A stretch of DNA of 64,000 bases from Diprion similis (Eukaryota > Arthropoda > Insecta > Hymenoptera > Diprionidae), in assembly GCF_021155765.1 (NCBI RefSeq), contig NC_060112.1, positions 11,036,001 to 11,100,000 on the forward strand, in the 5' to 3' direction. Every line of letters starts with the position of its first letter. The first letter of the stretch is position 1. This document shows positions 50,669 to 63,258 of the stretch, piece by piece. A program made the position numbers and the translations under genes. The notes beneath the pieces were generated by a model. That model was given only the letters and a program-made list of their open reading frames with translations. It did not search any database and was not told where the DNA came from.

Positions 50669-53600
50669 TTGAACGATCGGCAATTATACACGCTTCTGCG
50701 ATGTGGAATTACGCAGGTAACGAAAAAAATAAATCATAAAAGAGAGAGGGAAGTACAGTCAGTGGACTTAGAATTGCGGCAAACTCAGGAGTTGGCGGTT
50801 TGGCGTCTTTAAATATGAAATCGAGCTGCGGGTTTTGGAAAGAAAACATCGAATTTAGATTTTTGGCAACTTATCGAACTGCAGTTTCTTAGCTTCCAGT
50901 CTCTCAGCTCGACCTTGATAACCAACACGAGATAACGAGTTGAAATGCGGCATTGCATATGTCGCAGATTCATTGCGTCGTTTTCGCTTTCACCGATTTA
51001 CCTTCGTAGAATCATGGTGTTTCGATTGATTAATATTTAATCCGGTCCAATGATGTTCCAACGTCTCGTAAAAGGATTTACCGATTCCAAATATGCCCAA
51101 ACACTCTGCGTTAATTTTTCTATAATTATTATACACCTACTACTTTATACACAGTTTTCTTCTAAACTAATTATTACAACGTCTTATACATTTATGTAAA
51201 TTTTGTGATAGATAAACTTTTATAGGAATTTGAAAATCTTGACACGATTAATGTGGTCAGTGATTGTCACGTGAGACTGAAACATGCCACGTTTTTGTGA
51301 TTTTGATTCTTGAGAAACGTTCTAAATGAGCGTCTCTACCTGTTTGGTTATCAGATGTCATTGAAAGCGTGACGTTTTTCTGGTAAGAATACATGGGAAC
51401 CTTAATATCAGGTCCTAAAATCACTATGGATAAAAGATTTAGGATAATCGACCCTTTATCGAACATGCCTGTCACCCGTTTACTCTATACATGACATTAT
51501 GACATGGCCTTGTATGGATTGAATAGTTTCAACCATGTCAACCTTACCCGCCGTTATCAACTTCGCAATTGCTAAGATGGATTGTAGTTTATATCCAAAT
51601 AAGAGTAAGTTGACATTGAGACGCCAATGAACGTTTAATCGGATTTATAATCGACGGTATAAATATTATTGGAGTGTCTATAACTTCATTCTCAACCTTT
51701 GAAACCTATGACGGAGCAGTATTCACTCCCGTTTAAACTCTTGTTTATTTTATTTATATTATTATATAATCAACCATACAGCAGAGTAGAATCCGATTGA
51801 TAGAGATTAATACGCAAATTTTAATTCAGCGTTTTTTTTTTTTGTTTTGCCATCACTCATAACTTATGCTGTTTTGAACCGCAGCTGAAGAGCCTCAACT
51901 TAGGTTTTTACTGAATCAGTATTGCCTTATTAACGTCCTCGAGATAATCGAAAATGAAATCGGGGCAACCGGATAAGAACGTAGGTGCAAGAAAAACGGA
52001 CTCTGCAAATTAGAAATCTGTTCAAGCATCGTCCGATCGCCTTAAAATGATGTTCGTAAATGAGCACGAATTTCAATCGAAGAATAAACCGAGGCTAAAT
52101 TAAATTTTACGATATTTTTTAAGTTTATGTTATTGATTATGTATATTACACACTTGCAAAAGTATATGAAATTCCACGCTTGGATCCAGTTGTCGCAATA
52201 ATACTTGACGCTCGTTCGTCACTCCCGAATATCGTCGGTAATAAGAAATCGCTTTTTCTTCAATAATCTGATATAAAACAGAAAATTGAGTAATAATCAT
52301 TGAAACGCAACGTTGATACATGATAGTCGGTTTGCGATCACGATGGGACGGTTATGAAATAAATGAATCTTTTTTTTCATCACATTTTTTACACTTTTTA
52401 CCGTTTAATAACGCTTTTCCAAAAGGAAAAATTCGATTCCCATTCATCGATTAATATTACTTTTTTTTTCTTGTTTATTTATCTTAAGACAAATCTCACT
52501 TCTAGATAAATTAGACTGGGAATGGAAGAACTTCAGTGATGTGACGTCGTTAAATCGTCTCATTCCCAAAACTAGTTGTTGGGATTTCTGAATGAATAAT
52601 TTCAGATCTCCTGCAGAGAGAGAATTTATTTAATTCCTTTCAGTAAAATGCGAGTAACATGCTTTTAAAAGAATCACAAAAATCTGTCATACCATACTCG
52701 ACTATTGGTATAAATTATTTCCCGCCGTCAGAAATTCTAATTACATACTATTATTGTCAAAATTAATGGTCTCATAACGAAAATTAGGGTAAGGCTGAAA
52801 AAATTTTTAAATTAGGAAAAATGGAGTAATGATTATGAACAAAGTTAATTCGAAAATAAATATTCACTGCGGAAGTCGGTTGGAGCGATTAAAAAAGAAT
52901 TAGGAAGAGTCCGAGTGACCTCGAGAAAAACATCAATCATCAATCCGAATGACAAGATATATTAGGAGAGGAGAATGTAGGCATGCAAAAAAGCGAGGAT
53001 ATTTATCACTCGGAACTAAAGGTGCAGGTCTACTAAAATATATTGCATAGTATTATTTCATATCCGATAATAAGTCAATCCTCTCACTAAGGAACAAGGA
53101 TCAACGGTTACGTAAAGCAGTGTATGACTTTGTGAGGACGCAACGCGTTCGAGAAACTTTGAACCAATTTTGCAATAACGTTAGCCTAAAAATTATCTCA
53201 GATGTAATATTTATCTTGTTGGAACCCCTGAAAACAGACCAGTTTAGCCAATTAATTTAATAGAGCAAAACACTGTGATGGAAAAAATTGAGGTGAAGAA
53301 AAAAAAATTCATTCTCTATTTTATTACTCGACATACATAACAGATGATTCTCATTAAGGGAAATAATATTCATTGTGCGTCGGTTGTAGCTGCATTACTT
53401 AATTCGTACCGGAGGAAAAAAAAAACTTGTTCATGTAATATCGCAGTCACTGATTGCGTAGGCAATAGATTTTTGAATAGGTTAATTATTATAGATTACT
53501 GACTCGAATTCCATTAAACGACCAGTGGAATACACGAGTATTTTTATAGCAATGACGACCAGGCATGAAGCATGTTTTTCTCTGTGCACTTGAGGGGAAA

Positions 53601-54752
53601 TATAAATGGTTAAATTTCTCAATGAGAAATTTACTCCACTTTGAAATGCGACTTTTCTCATAATGATGATAACCCGCGTTTTCAGAGTTACTTGTTACAA
53701 GAATAAATCTCTAAATTGCAAGAATAAAATTCCAGGTTTACATAATTCAAATATATTAGCGTCATGTGTGATGTCATTTTAAACTAGACTTCAGCGGTAC
53801 GAGATCAATTTACCTCCACATCGATTTTTCAACTAGCTTGGCCGATTTATTTTTTTCTGAATCGATTCGACGACGTTTCAGGTCAAGCAATAATTGGTTA
53901 TTATCTTTTAAATCGGGAAAATCGCATCCAGTTGAACAATAGCATATTTATAATTGCTTCGGCTTTGAATAACTTGTCTATTGAAGAAAAAAAAAACTGT
54001 GATAGTATAAGAATAAAGAGAATTTTATTTCCTTCCAACAGATTTGAAAACCCCTCTTGTTACCAACTGACCTTGTATTTTCTGGTTTCCTGACATGAAT
54101 GATTTTTTACACGTTTCATACTTGTATCCTGTATGAGTTTAATTAAAGATGCAGCGATAATTCGTTGCACGTCGAGACATTAATATTTTTCGTTATTTCA
54201 ACGAAGTAACAGAAAAACTTGACATTTTTAATTTCTAAAAACCTTGCGACCCTACAATTGCGTTCAAATTTCCCCAAACTCTTGCAATTATATGACTTTC
54301 ACAGGAATAATTGAAACAAAATTAAGAACGTCGATTTCAATGCAAAGTTGATTCCTGGACGGCATTTTGTATCATTCACGATTCAATAATGCAGTCGAAT
54401 AAAAAAAAATATGACAGGTTGAGTCATATTCTTCTTCCGACGATACAGGAAGTGCTGAGAACTAAACGTAAAAATAGGCTGTAAAAGTTAATAAACAGCG
54501 TACAGGGTTTCGGTTAAAAGTCCATAAGAGCTGCTGTGCGTAATAGATCAACCATTGATACCTTAACATAAGACGGAATGGCGAAAGGCTGCGACTATAG
54601 TCCAACTGTGATGTGTGAAACTCAGCGAAAAGTCCAGGTCACCGACGTTCTCTGACCAGTGAAAGAGTCAGAAATACGAGGAAAACTCACGAGCCAATGG
54701 CTGCCAAGTGGAACGAGGCAATCAACCGATCGCCTGGTCTAAAATACGAGAG

Positions 54753-54760
54753 TATATAAC
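54753..54760 (+). promoter_or_regulatory. Candidate TO7 TATA box
   Basis: TATATAAC lies about 97 bp before the proposed TO7 ATG. A loose initiator (GGCAGTG, A at 54793) follows. It supports placing the first exon at 54850 but is weak on its own. Confidence 0.4.
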
Positions 54761-54849
54761 TGCAGTATCCAGGGTGTATGTACTTTGTTGGCAGTGAATT
54801 GGGTTCATCTCGAACTATCCAGTGATCATAGGCGCGACGCGTCGAGGGT

Positions 54850-57800
54850 ATGGCTTCTCCTGTCTTCATTCGGGCTTGGTAGGCCATTTTCGTTATCAGT
54901 TTAACCACCGTATGCTTGGAAACCGGAAAACGTTAGATCCGTGATCAAACTTCGTATGATTCTGAATTTTCACTGCAGTCGGATTTTAGTCAGGTCATTA
55001 AATCGTCAAGTCAGTGTAGATTTTGCAGTGAGTGAGTGACAGTCAGCGGAGTGACTTGTGATTCCGTTAATGCGCGTCCATCTTTTTTCAATTTCAATAG
55101 TCCAATAAGTGACCCGCGAGTACTATTCAGATTTTCACGGGAACAAACACACAGATTTTTTTCGTTCTTAGCCAATTTATTTGCAAATCAGGCTTCGCTA
55201 GTTCTGGACAAATTTTTGCAAATAAAAGTGGTGTAAATACCTTGTGATAATTAATCTGCAGTTAAAGGGATATCGGATGTTTGATGTTCACCTAGAAAAC
55301 AATGCAAATCGTATTTTGCATTTTCTTCTTCTGAGCGATAAAATCGCTCCAAACTTTCGGATATAACGCGGCTTCATGATCGCGAGGCTGTGTTTACTGT
55401 GAAAAGTTCGGCAACTTGATGAAGATATGCGTACATTATTTGGGATAAGGCTATGAATTAGCAAGTCAAGACCTCAAAAGGAGTGAAAACCAGTTACGAT
55501 TAAACTGTTTTTATCAACGTTTTTAAAAATTTTTTGGATGAACACATAAGCACTAAAGCACCAATTCTGTAATTTCCCAAAGTTTGGAAAGATTTTATTA
55601 CCAGGGAAGTTAAAACAAGCGTAAAATACGATTTGATCGATCGGTCGGTAATAATATAAATGACAATTTGGCGTTCAGCATTGGTCACTGCAGACAGGAA
55701 CGTAAATTAAATTTACGACCACGCATGCATCAGGAATTTGTTTTGATGTATTGGTGATCAGAAGTCGACGATTTTCCAGTAGAAATTAAAAATTGATCAT
55801 TCCTAATAAAGTGACTTACCCGAGGATCGTCGTCAGGTTCTTTATTCTTTTGATACAAGCTTCTAAATTTTAATCATCATTGAGAATCGTGAAATTCTCG
55901 AAAAAAGCACCATTTATTTTTTAAGAATAATTTTGTGGCAAGAAATTGTGTCAAGTTTCATACTTAGTAACTAGATTCAAACTATAAAGCAACTAAAATC
56001 AAAGCTTCATCGTTTAGGAAATTAAAAATTCGATCATACCATACAAAAATCTATTGTTCGTGATTCATGATCGTGGAATTGAAACGAGTTTCGATTTAAA
56101 TATCGCTGGTTTGATGCTGGTCAGCAGAAACTGCATTCTTCTTAGAACGATTAGAACTTCAATGAATATTTATTTTTCAACTTGCACCAACTCCCTCGAC
56201 TCATCCCTAACTTTACCACATAAAAATTGAGCTGCAAGCAAGCCTGCATCGTGAAATGCAAAAAAGCAACCGTACGCTGAATAGTCGTATTTACCTGTTT
56301 CAGGCTGGCCGCATGGCTTCTGGGGGCGACAATGGCGGTTTTACGTGAGTAGTTACAGCATAGAGAAAAAGATAGAGAAAGAGAGAGAGATTGATATGTA
56401 TCTAGGGCCAAGTATGCCACGTTAGCTGTATAACGAAAGCGCAGAAGTGGTTTTGAAATACCCGATATCAGCCTGTTCCAACGAACGCAAGCTACAATCT
56501 ATAGAATCCACCAGAAATATCCAACCTGCAATGGAGTTCGTTACATAACACGCGTCGATACCGGTGATTATGTAAATTTCCAGCATATTCCCTGGGGTAT
56601 TGCGCTCGATACGGCGGTTTTAAATGCTCGTGTGAATCTGTTCATGAATCGGTTCATAAATAGTGTGCCGCAAAGCTACCACGTGGGCTTATAAATAATC
56701 GATGTTCCATCTGCTCGTGACATTTTTTGGGTAAATCAATTGTGCTCTTTCAGCTTCCTATATCGTGCCGTGCAGAAGATCTAACCCGACTTTGGACCAA
56801 TGCATCACTGACACCATTGAAAGCCTCAGGGAGCGGCTTGCTGATGGGATTCCCGAACTTGGAGCACCGGCATTGGAACCTCTTCAGTTGGAGAATGTTC
56901 GATTGTTACGGGGTCCCGTAGGCGCGAGGCTCGATGTTAATTTAACTAACATGGAGGTGGGCCGGAAGTTTGGGCATTTTTTTACTTTGACCATCTCGTC
57001 TCAGAATCATCTTTTTTATTTTCCAAGGAAATCAGTATATATTAGGACTCTTTCAAACCAGGCCAATATTTTTTCAAATACTGGAACAAGGTCTAAGCCC
57101 TTGTTTTTGCTGAAAATAAATCCAACCTAAGTATGGGATTCTTAGCTCAAGTCTTGTAGGTGCCTCATAATTCCACGTGACTCTTTCCCATATAAATATT
57201 CCATAAATCGGCCCTCCCGAAAAACGTGTGGTGTGGTCTGACGGTTCAACTGCCTTCAGTTTAATATAAATAATAACATGACTGATTTCGTAAGGTACTA
57301 AAAGTCTTTCATTTGCTAATATCATATCATATTAGGAAAAAAGTTGTTATCATTTACGAAGGTAACTTTATTACTTACACAGTTTTATAAAATCCGCGAT
57401 ACAACTGGAATAAGTGTTTATTTTTTACAGGTATTTTTTTTATTGGAAAAAAGTCACTAGCTGTGAGGCACCTTTCAGCATTGTTTCCAATGATAATGAT
57501 AAATCTAATAATCTATTGACAGCGACGAACCTTATTCATTAATAAAAAGACGAAGTTCGATCGGTTAATTCAAGAAACGTAAGTAGGTTACTGACTACTC
57601 GTGAGCATCCTTGACTTGTTGGCCTCCTAGTAATGCTATATATTTTCACTCACAATTATTAGAGGTTTGGTAAAATTAACTACATTGATGGCCAAAGTAG
57701 GTGAACAAAATTCAACTACACGTGTCGTAACAGTCATATAATCATCGACGTCTCTCGTATTATCCTAGACCTCGTTCATTATCACGGTATAAATAGGGCT

Positions 57801-60800
57801 TCGTCTTGTTCGAAGGTGAGAGGCCCTTCGACGTTCAAGGTTCACAACCTTAAGTCGAATTTGGACAAGAACAGTTTTACCTTCAGGGTCGCGTTCGACA
57901 GGCTCACTTTTCGGGGTAAATACCAAATGGATGCAAGGGTGCTGCTTCTCAGGTTGGCAGGGAAAGGAGATGTCACTGGAAACTTTAGTAAGTCATAGTC
58001 TGTTTCTTTGGCTGAGATAAACTCTGAGTACAGAAACAATGTCAATTGAAACACCATGGTCCGTAAAATGGAACAATTTTACAGCATTGTTGCGGGCAAA
58101 TGGTTATATGAAAATATTTAGAAATTTTTGTGGTGTTATTCTTCATCGAAAAGAAGATGTCAGACGATCAGGAGTGGGAATTACTCTCCTCGGTTCTAGA
58201 AAAATGACCAAAATATTATTTAAATCATTACAAAGTCTCGTATACTTATTAACAATACAAATTCGGAGCATTTTTGTCTAATTAAAAAACTTCATCCGTA
58301 TAATGCGGATACAGAAAAACAGTTCAAATATTTTTTCTCTCTAGTTATTAACAGCGAAGATTTCATGGATAAAAAAAAAAAAACATCACTGTACAAGTTT
58401 CATAAATTTTGTAGGTAATACGATCGCATTGAATATCCGTAAGTCATCCAAGCTAATGAATAAACTAAGCGAGAGTAAATTAACGTGAGATTAACTTTTT
58501 AATACTTTTATTATGAATTGCGTAATGCTTCCGAGTCAAGTGTTTGGTTGAAATGTCATGAAAACATGTTTAGCTCTTTTATTACTTCAATTCACACATA
58601 CTTAATCCTTATCTTTTATATGGTAGCCGGTTACTCATCGGACGTCGTGCTACGAGGGCACAAAGTCGTGCGGGACGAAGTTGAATATTTGAATTTCGAG
58701 AGAATGAAGCTAAAAATCAAAATTGGGGATGCCAAAATACATCTGAGCAACTTATTCGGAGGAGATCCGATACTGGGTGAGTATCAGGATGTTTTAAATA
58801 TTTTTCCCTGAGCTCCCGTCGTTGAAAAAATAAGTTTCAATCACTCAGCGAAATCAAGTCAAGAAATGGGTAATTTTGGATCTGTTATCCAGATGAAATA
58901 ATAAATTTTACCAGTAACTTCGATGTATCAAAACATCTGGGCAACTGTGGCGTTGTTGAAAAATTTCAACTCTGTGACCTAAATCTGAGACCTAAAGAGA
59001 TAATAGAATTGTTATGACACTGAAAACAAGTGATATTCAAGAATAATTTATTGACCATTAATTTAATTTTCTCAACAATAAGCCTCACTCGTAGGAAATA
59101 GACGAGTGCTATTTCAGATGTTGAGAATTACGAAGTCTGGAGTTTAATTTAAATTAATAATATGAAGATTACTTGGTTATTCATTTAGACCTCGCAGGAG
59201 CCAAATTAATCAGAGAAGGCAGAATTCCAGGGATTTGTTGAAACGTTAAAGTTAGACTCGATGTTAATAACGTGGCTTCTCTGGGTAATCAAAGCTTACC
59301 TACTTTTTTACGCCGACTACTTTGATGAAAAAGAAAATTAAAATAAAATTTTTAAGCAACCTACCGAATATATTAATCGCAAATGAGTAGTGGGTGGTTG
59401 AAATTTCGTTTTGCAATCAAGGCACGGCGAGGCACGATAAAAAGACCGATTATCCGTGTCGGCATCTGGTGTCAAAAATAGCTCCTCGTATTCTCCTGCA
59501 ACTGGCTGGGGGGTCTCGATGAGTTTGATAAACAATTAAACAGCACCTCTACCTAAACGAGTAATGATGGCATTAAACTGAGCCGCCACAACTGGGTAAT
59601 CGAAACATTAAACTCGCCGTTTAATCACCAATCGTTGGATAGACGTTCCAATTATTGAGCTACTTATGTTCCATGATTATCAGTAATCGATGCAGAGTGT
59701 ACAATTATCTGTGATGTAACTGACCAAATATTTCTTAGGTCATAGAATGTTTGATTCAACGAAACGATTTATTTTTAATTGGCTATATATATGTACTTCA
59801 TTACTTCCATTAAGCAGAAAGTAACATGATCGAATTGGAAAAGGTTCGATTATTTCGATAGAACACATTCATTCAATGGCGCGAAAAATTTCATCAATCA
59901 AAAAAAAAAAAACATTCTATGCTCGCTAAAAGTGACGAAAGATTTCTATTTCTTAAAATCAGTAACAACATCAGAAGTGAATTATTCTATTCCATCAAAG
60001 ATTCAGAGAGTAAGGAATACTTTTCGCAGTACATATAGAAGTCTCAAGAAGAATTATCGAAGACATCATTTTTCGACTTTCGCGCTGCAGAATTAAATAA
60101 GTCGATGACAGAACGGCGGATCATTGGGATTAGAGATGAATCAGAATAAGAATATTGTTCAGTCTTTGCATGGGTATAATAGAGCTCTGACGTCTAATAC
60201 GATTTTTACAACCTTGGGCATGTTTGCCCGAATATTTGAACGACTAAAGTGAAGTCTTTAAGTGTCTGAGTCAGAAGATTGTTTACTTTAAATGCCGAAA
60301 TAGTCGCGTTTGCGATTTCATTAATTTTCACGATACATATTGGACATAAACGTAAAAGCCTTGAAACGTCAGATAGGAGTGCAAATACTGCATATATGCA
60401 TGAACGCCATTTCTTCCTTCAATATTAAGAAACTACTTTAGCCCTAATAATCACTGGGGGTGAATTTCACCCCAAACATTTCTCAAACTCCTTGTAGAGT
60501 CCTGTAATCGTGGAAATGGATCTCTTGGCGTCATTTTTCATGCGAAATAAAGACATTTTTTGATATTTTTGGCACTTTCTTGAAATTTGACGATGTTTTA
60601 CAATATTTAAACAATCAATTTTGGTTGGGAAAACTGATAGAGCTTTTTTTGCGATCCTTAAACAATACCTAGATATTTTTTTTAGATTTTCAGAAATCAT
60701 TTTTTAAGCAAAATATCACGTTTGGGGTGAATTTCACTCCGTATGACTGAGATGTGACCTGTTAGGATTAAACTTTGTACTCATAGATTGCCATCGTAAT

Positions 60801-61779
60801 GAACATCTGTAAAAATTTTGTATAATTCTAAACATAAATGCACGGCTTTTTACAAATTTATCATTTGACTCGGATCTGAGGTTTGATTATTTATTGACAA
60901 TTTTTTGCAGCGCTTATTAGCATATGGTCATTCAATGTATCGACCGATGTACCCTGCCATGAAAAAACCTGTCGGCATCGTGATTACTGTCACGCAAGAA
61001 AACTTAATAGTCGATATATAAACGCTTTATCTTCTCTAGGCGTGGCTGAATTTGCATTTTTACTATTCAATAAAGTTTGTTTATACTGGTTTTATTTTTC
61101 AAGGATCAGATCTTTGCACCGGTCAATTATTTTTTTCCTTACATTTGCAATATGTTCAACAATATCGATTTCTGTATACAAATGTATGTTTAAATTTTTT
61201 TTTCAGGCCCCGTTTTACGAAAAATCACGAAAAAATTCAAGATCCTAATCCTTCGAATATATTCGATTCGGGACGCGAAAATTTCCGAAATGATGGTAAA
61301 AATCATCGCAGGATCATTCGAAAAATCAAAACAAGTTGTTAACAGCCAAAAATATTCAGAGATAACTAATCCAATTCTTTGTAGATAAATCAGTGGTTAG
61401 TTCACAGTTAAATTAAACCAAAATAGAATCATAATTTTTAGACACACCGTGACGGTGTTGACAATTTGTTTCGAAGCGAATTCTTATTTGTCTACGTGAT
61501 TTCGACGATGTTAAAAATCGTCATACTTTCTTGCTGGCGTTGATCTCAAGCTCGACATTTTCCTTTCGCGTAGATCAAACGAGTTCAAATCATGACTATA
61601 CATTAGAAAATTTCTTCGTTACAGGTCCAGCGACCAACGAAATATTGAACACAAACAGTGCGGTGTTCGTTGAAGAATTGAAGCCAGTTTTAGAGTCTTC
61701 ATTGGCCGACCTGTTCACTGATGTCGCCAACACGGTTACAACATCATTCACGTACAAAGAACTATTCCCCGAAGACTAG
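54850..61779 (+). CDS. TO7: takeout/JHBP-like secreted protein, 6 exons, 249 aa
   Basis: Exons are 54850-54878, 56304-56344, 56754-56956, 57816-57987, 58627-58776 and 61625-61779. Exons 3 to 6 are certain: cysteine pair C30/C40 (CRRSNPTLDQC), LGAPALEPLQL, FRGKYQMDARVLLLR, IHLSNLFGGDPILG, and the end FTYKELFPED. Exon 2 encodes most of a signal peptide (LAAWLLGATMAVLP) but has no usable ATG in frame, and a good acceptor (ttacctgtttcag) precedes it. I therefore place the start in 54850-54878 (MASPVFIRA), which joins in phase 2 to give one continuous signal peptide. Its donor (gtaggc) is weak, as is that of exon 3 (gtgggc). Exons 1 plus 2 total 70 nt, the same as the single signal exon of TO1. 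The 150-nt fifth exon matches TO2 and TO8. Convergent with TO8. Confidence 0.88.
58777..61624. other. TO7 intron 5
   Basis: The largest intron of TO7 (2.85 kb); it contains the 60456-60740 MITE-like element and otherwise nothing recognised. Confidence 0.7.
60456..60740. mobile_element. MITE-like element with about 21-bp terminal inverted repeats, TO7 intron 5
   Basis: The left end is GGGGTGAATTTCACCCCAAAC. The right end, read inversely, is GGAGTGAAATTCACCCCAAAC. Each end is itself nearly palindromic. The interior is AT-rich with no coding content; a target-site duplication was not identified. Confidence 0.6.
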
Positions 61780-62046
61780 CATAAATAATAATGAGCAAAG
61801 AAAATACCAATGTTTAAACTAACCTGACTTTTCCCCATTAAAATTGTTTCTATAGTTTTAAATTTTTCGTGCTAAAAATTAATAGTAAGAGATATCTATT
61901 AACTACTCTTTCTGAAATAAGACTGTATAATTTCAATCCCCAATGCATCGAATGATTGATCACTTTTATCGATGTCATCAATTACCTTGAAATTGGAGGT
62001 GAGGGTGAAAAATCGAGTTGGAAAACGCGAGCGTGTAAAAAAATCA

Positions 62047-62052
62047 TTTATT
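62047..62052 (-). terminator. TO8 polyadenylation signal
   Basis: AATAAA on the minus strand about 140 nt after the TO8 stop, inside the short gap between convergent TO7 and TO8. Confidence 0.5.
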
Positions 62053-62189
62053 TGGGATATGAAACCCCGACCTGTTGCATCTGGGTCCTGGACACATACA
62101 GTCTCTACTGTTTGTGAAACCGCCAAGATGGGTCGAGGTTGCATGCGAGATTAGTACGTCCGTTAGCTGATCGTGACTCGGCTGTATCT

Positions 62190-63258
62190 TCAAGGCAGTA
62201 TCTCTTCTTTGGTCAGAGCACCAAGAGCTCTGGTTACCAAGGCTCTGCTGATGGTAGCCGCGGTGTCTTCGATGATGGGACTGGCAATGTCAAGCACCAA
62301 TCTAGGGTTCGAGTTGAAGAATGCCTCGGCTGCGTTGGCTGTAATCGAGCATAAACGCTCGTCATCATCAGTAATTCAAAAATTATTTAAACAGTATGGA
62401 GATGAAGGTAAGCATGCTCGAGGACCTGTTTTGCAAACCACCTTGATCAAATTCGCTGCAACGTTACTTACAATTAGGGATAAGGTTCATCGTTACTCAT
62501 TGTCAGTGTCTAATCTGTTTTTAGGTTCAACCCTTCAACGGTGTTATAGAGGTTGATTATAACACAGGTTTCTTTTTTTTTTAACCTGACGTGATTTCTT
62601 ATCGAACGTTCTTATAATCAGCTACGATTTACCGAAATCAGAATAGCTGAATTTTTTTGCGTGGTAAGAACAATGACACTATAATGTGATTGCTTTTAAA
62701 TGCCTCGATAAATTCGTCGTTTTAAAATTACAGTTGAATTAAAATTAATCGACTTCTATCACAGCTTCCAAAGCTTTGTACTAGCAGTTTCTTTTCCTTT
62801 TGTTCAGACACATTTTGGTCGCAACTGTACTCCTAAAACATGTATAAAAATGAACAAATTTCGCAACCGGAAGCAAATTTAAATAAAAAATTCGAACTTG
62901 TCCCCGAACGTCAAGACGAGAATAAAGGTCGCTAATTTGTAAGAAGATTACGCTGTCAATATAGGTCGGCATAATATGGCATTGGCCGAAGAATTGGAGG
63001 TCAGAGTTTCAGGAAATAGTAGTTTTCAGATGACCGTTGAGCGAGCATGGATGGGAGTTTGAATTGCGAGATGAATTCCTTATAACAAGAAAAGTGTGGC
63101 ATACTGACCTGCCAAATTGTTCCTCACGGGAGACTTCAGCTTGATGTTACCGTCACCGACGCGTATTTTCAGGGCGATTTGGTCCATCTCGATTCTCTGC
63201 ACGCCGTTTTTGTCGGCAACTTCTTTGCCGTTGGCGATAACTTGAGTCTTGGTATTGG
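62190..63258 (-). CDS. TO8: takeout/JHBP-like protein, minus strand, last two exons only (partial)
   Basis: Minus-strand exons 63258-63109 (150 nt, donor gtcagt) and 62338-62190 (ending TGA). The first encodes NTKTQVIANGKEVADKNG..., then the family's amphipathic strand (IALKIRVGDGNIKLKSPV), which aligns with exon 5 of TO7. The second encodes NAAEAFFNSNPRLVLDIASP and a C-terminal helix ending ALTKEEILP. Both borders are phase 1 and the 150-nt exon equals those of TO2 and TO7, which supports the call despite the divergent sequence. The signal peptide, cysteine pair and upstream exons would lie beyond position 64000; I found no further exon in 63259-64000. The ending KEEILP replaces the usual KELFP. 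Confidence 0.85.

Larger units (their letters stand above)
48995..54752. other. TO6-TO7 divergent spacer
   Basis: Upstream region shared by divergent TO6 and TO7, with microsatellites, the poly-G tract and an E-box at 51268. No coding exon recognised. Confidence 0.55.

Noticed and set aside
54687-54908. Minus-strand open frame of 73 codons followed by a perfect gtgagt donor
   Set aside because: No downstream minus-strand exon fits, and the segment is better explained as the TO7 promoter and first exon on the other strand.
56314-56344. ATG at 56314 as the TO7 start (MASGGDNGG...)
   Set aside because: It gives no signal peptide and runs into a stop when joined to the next exon; the other frame is needed.
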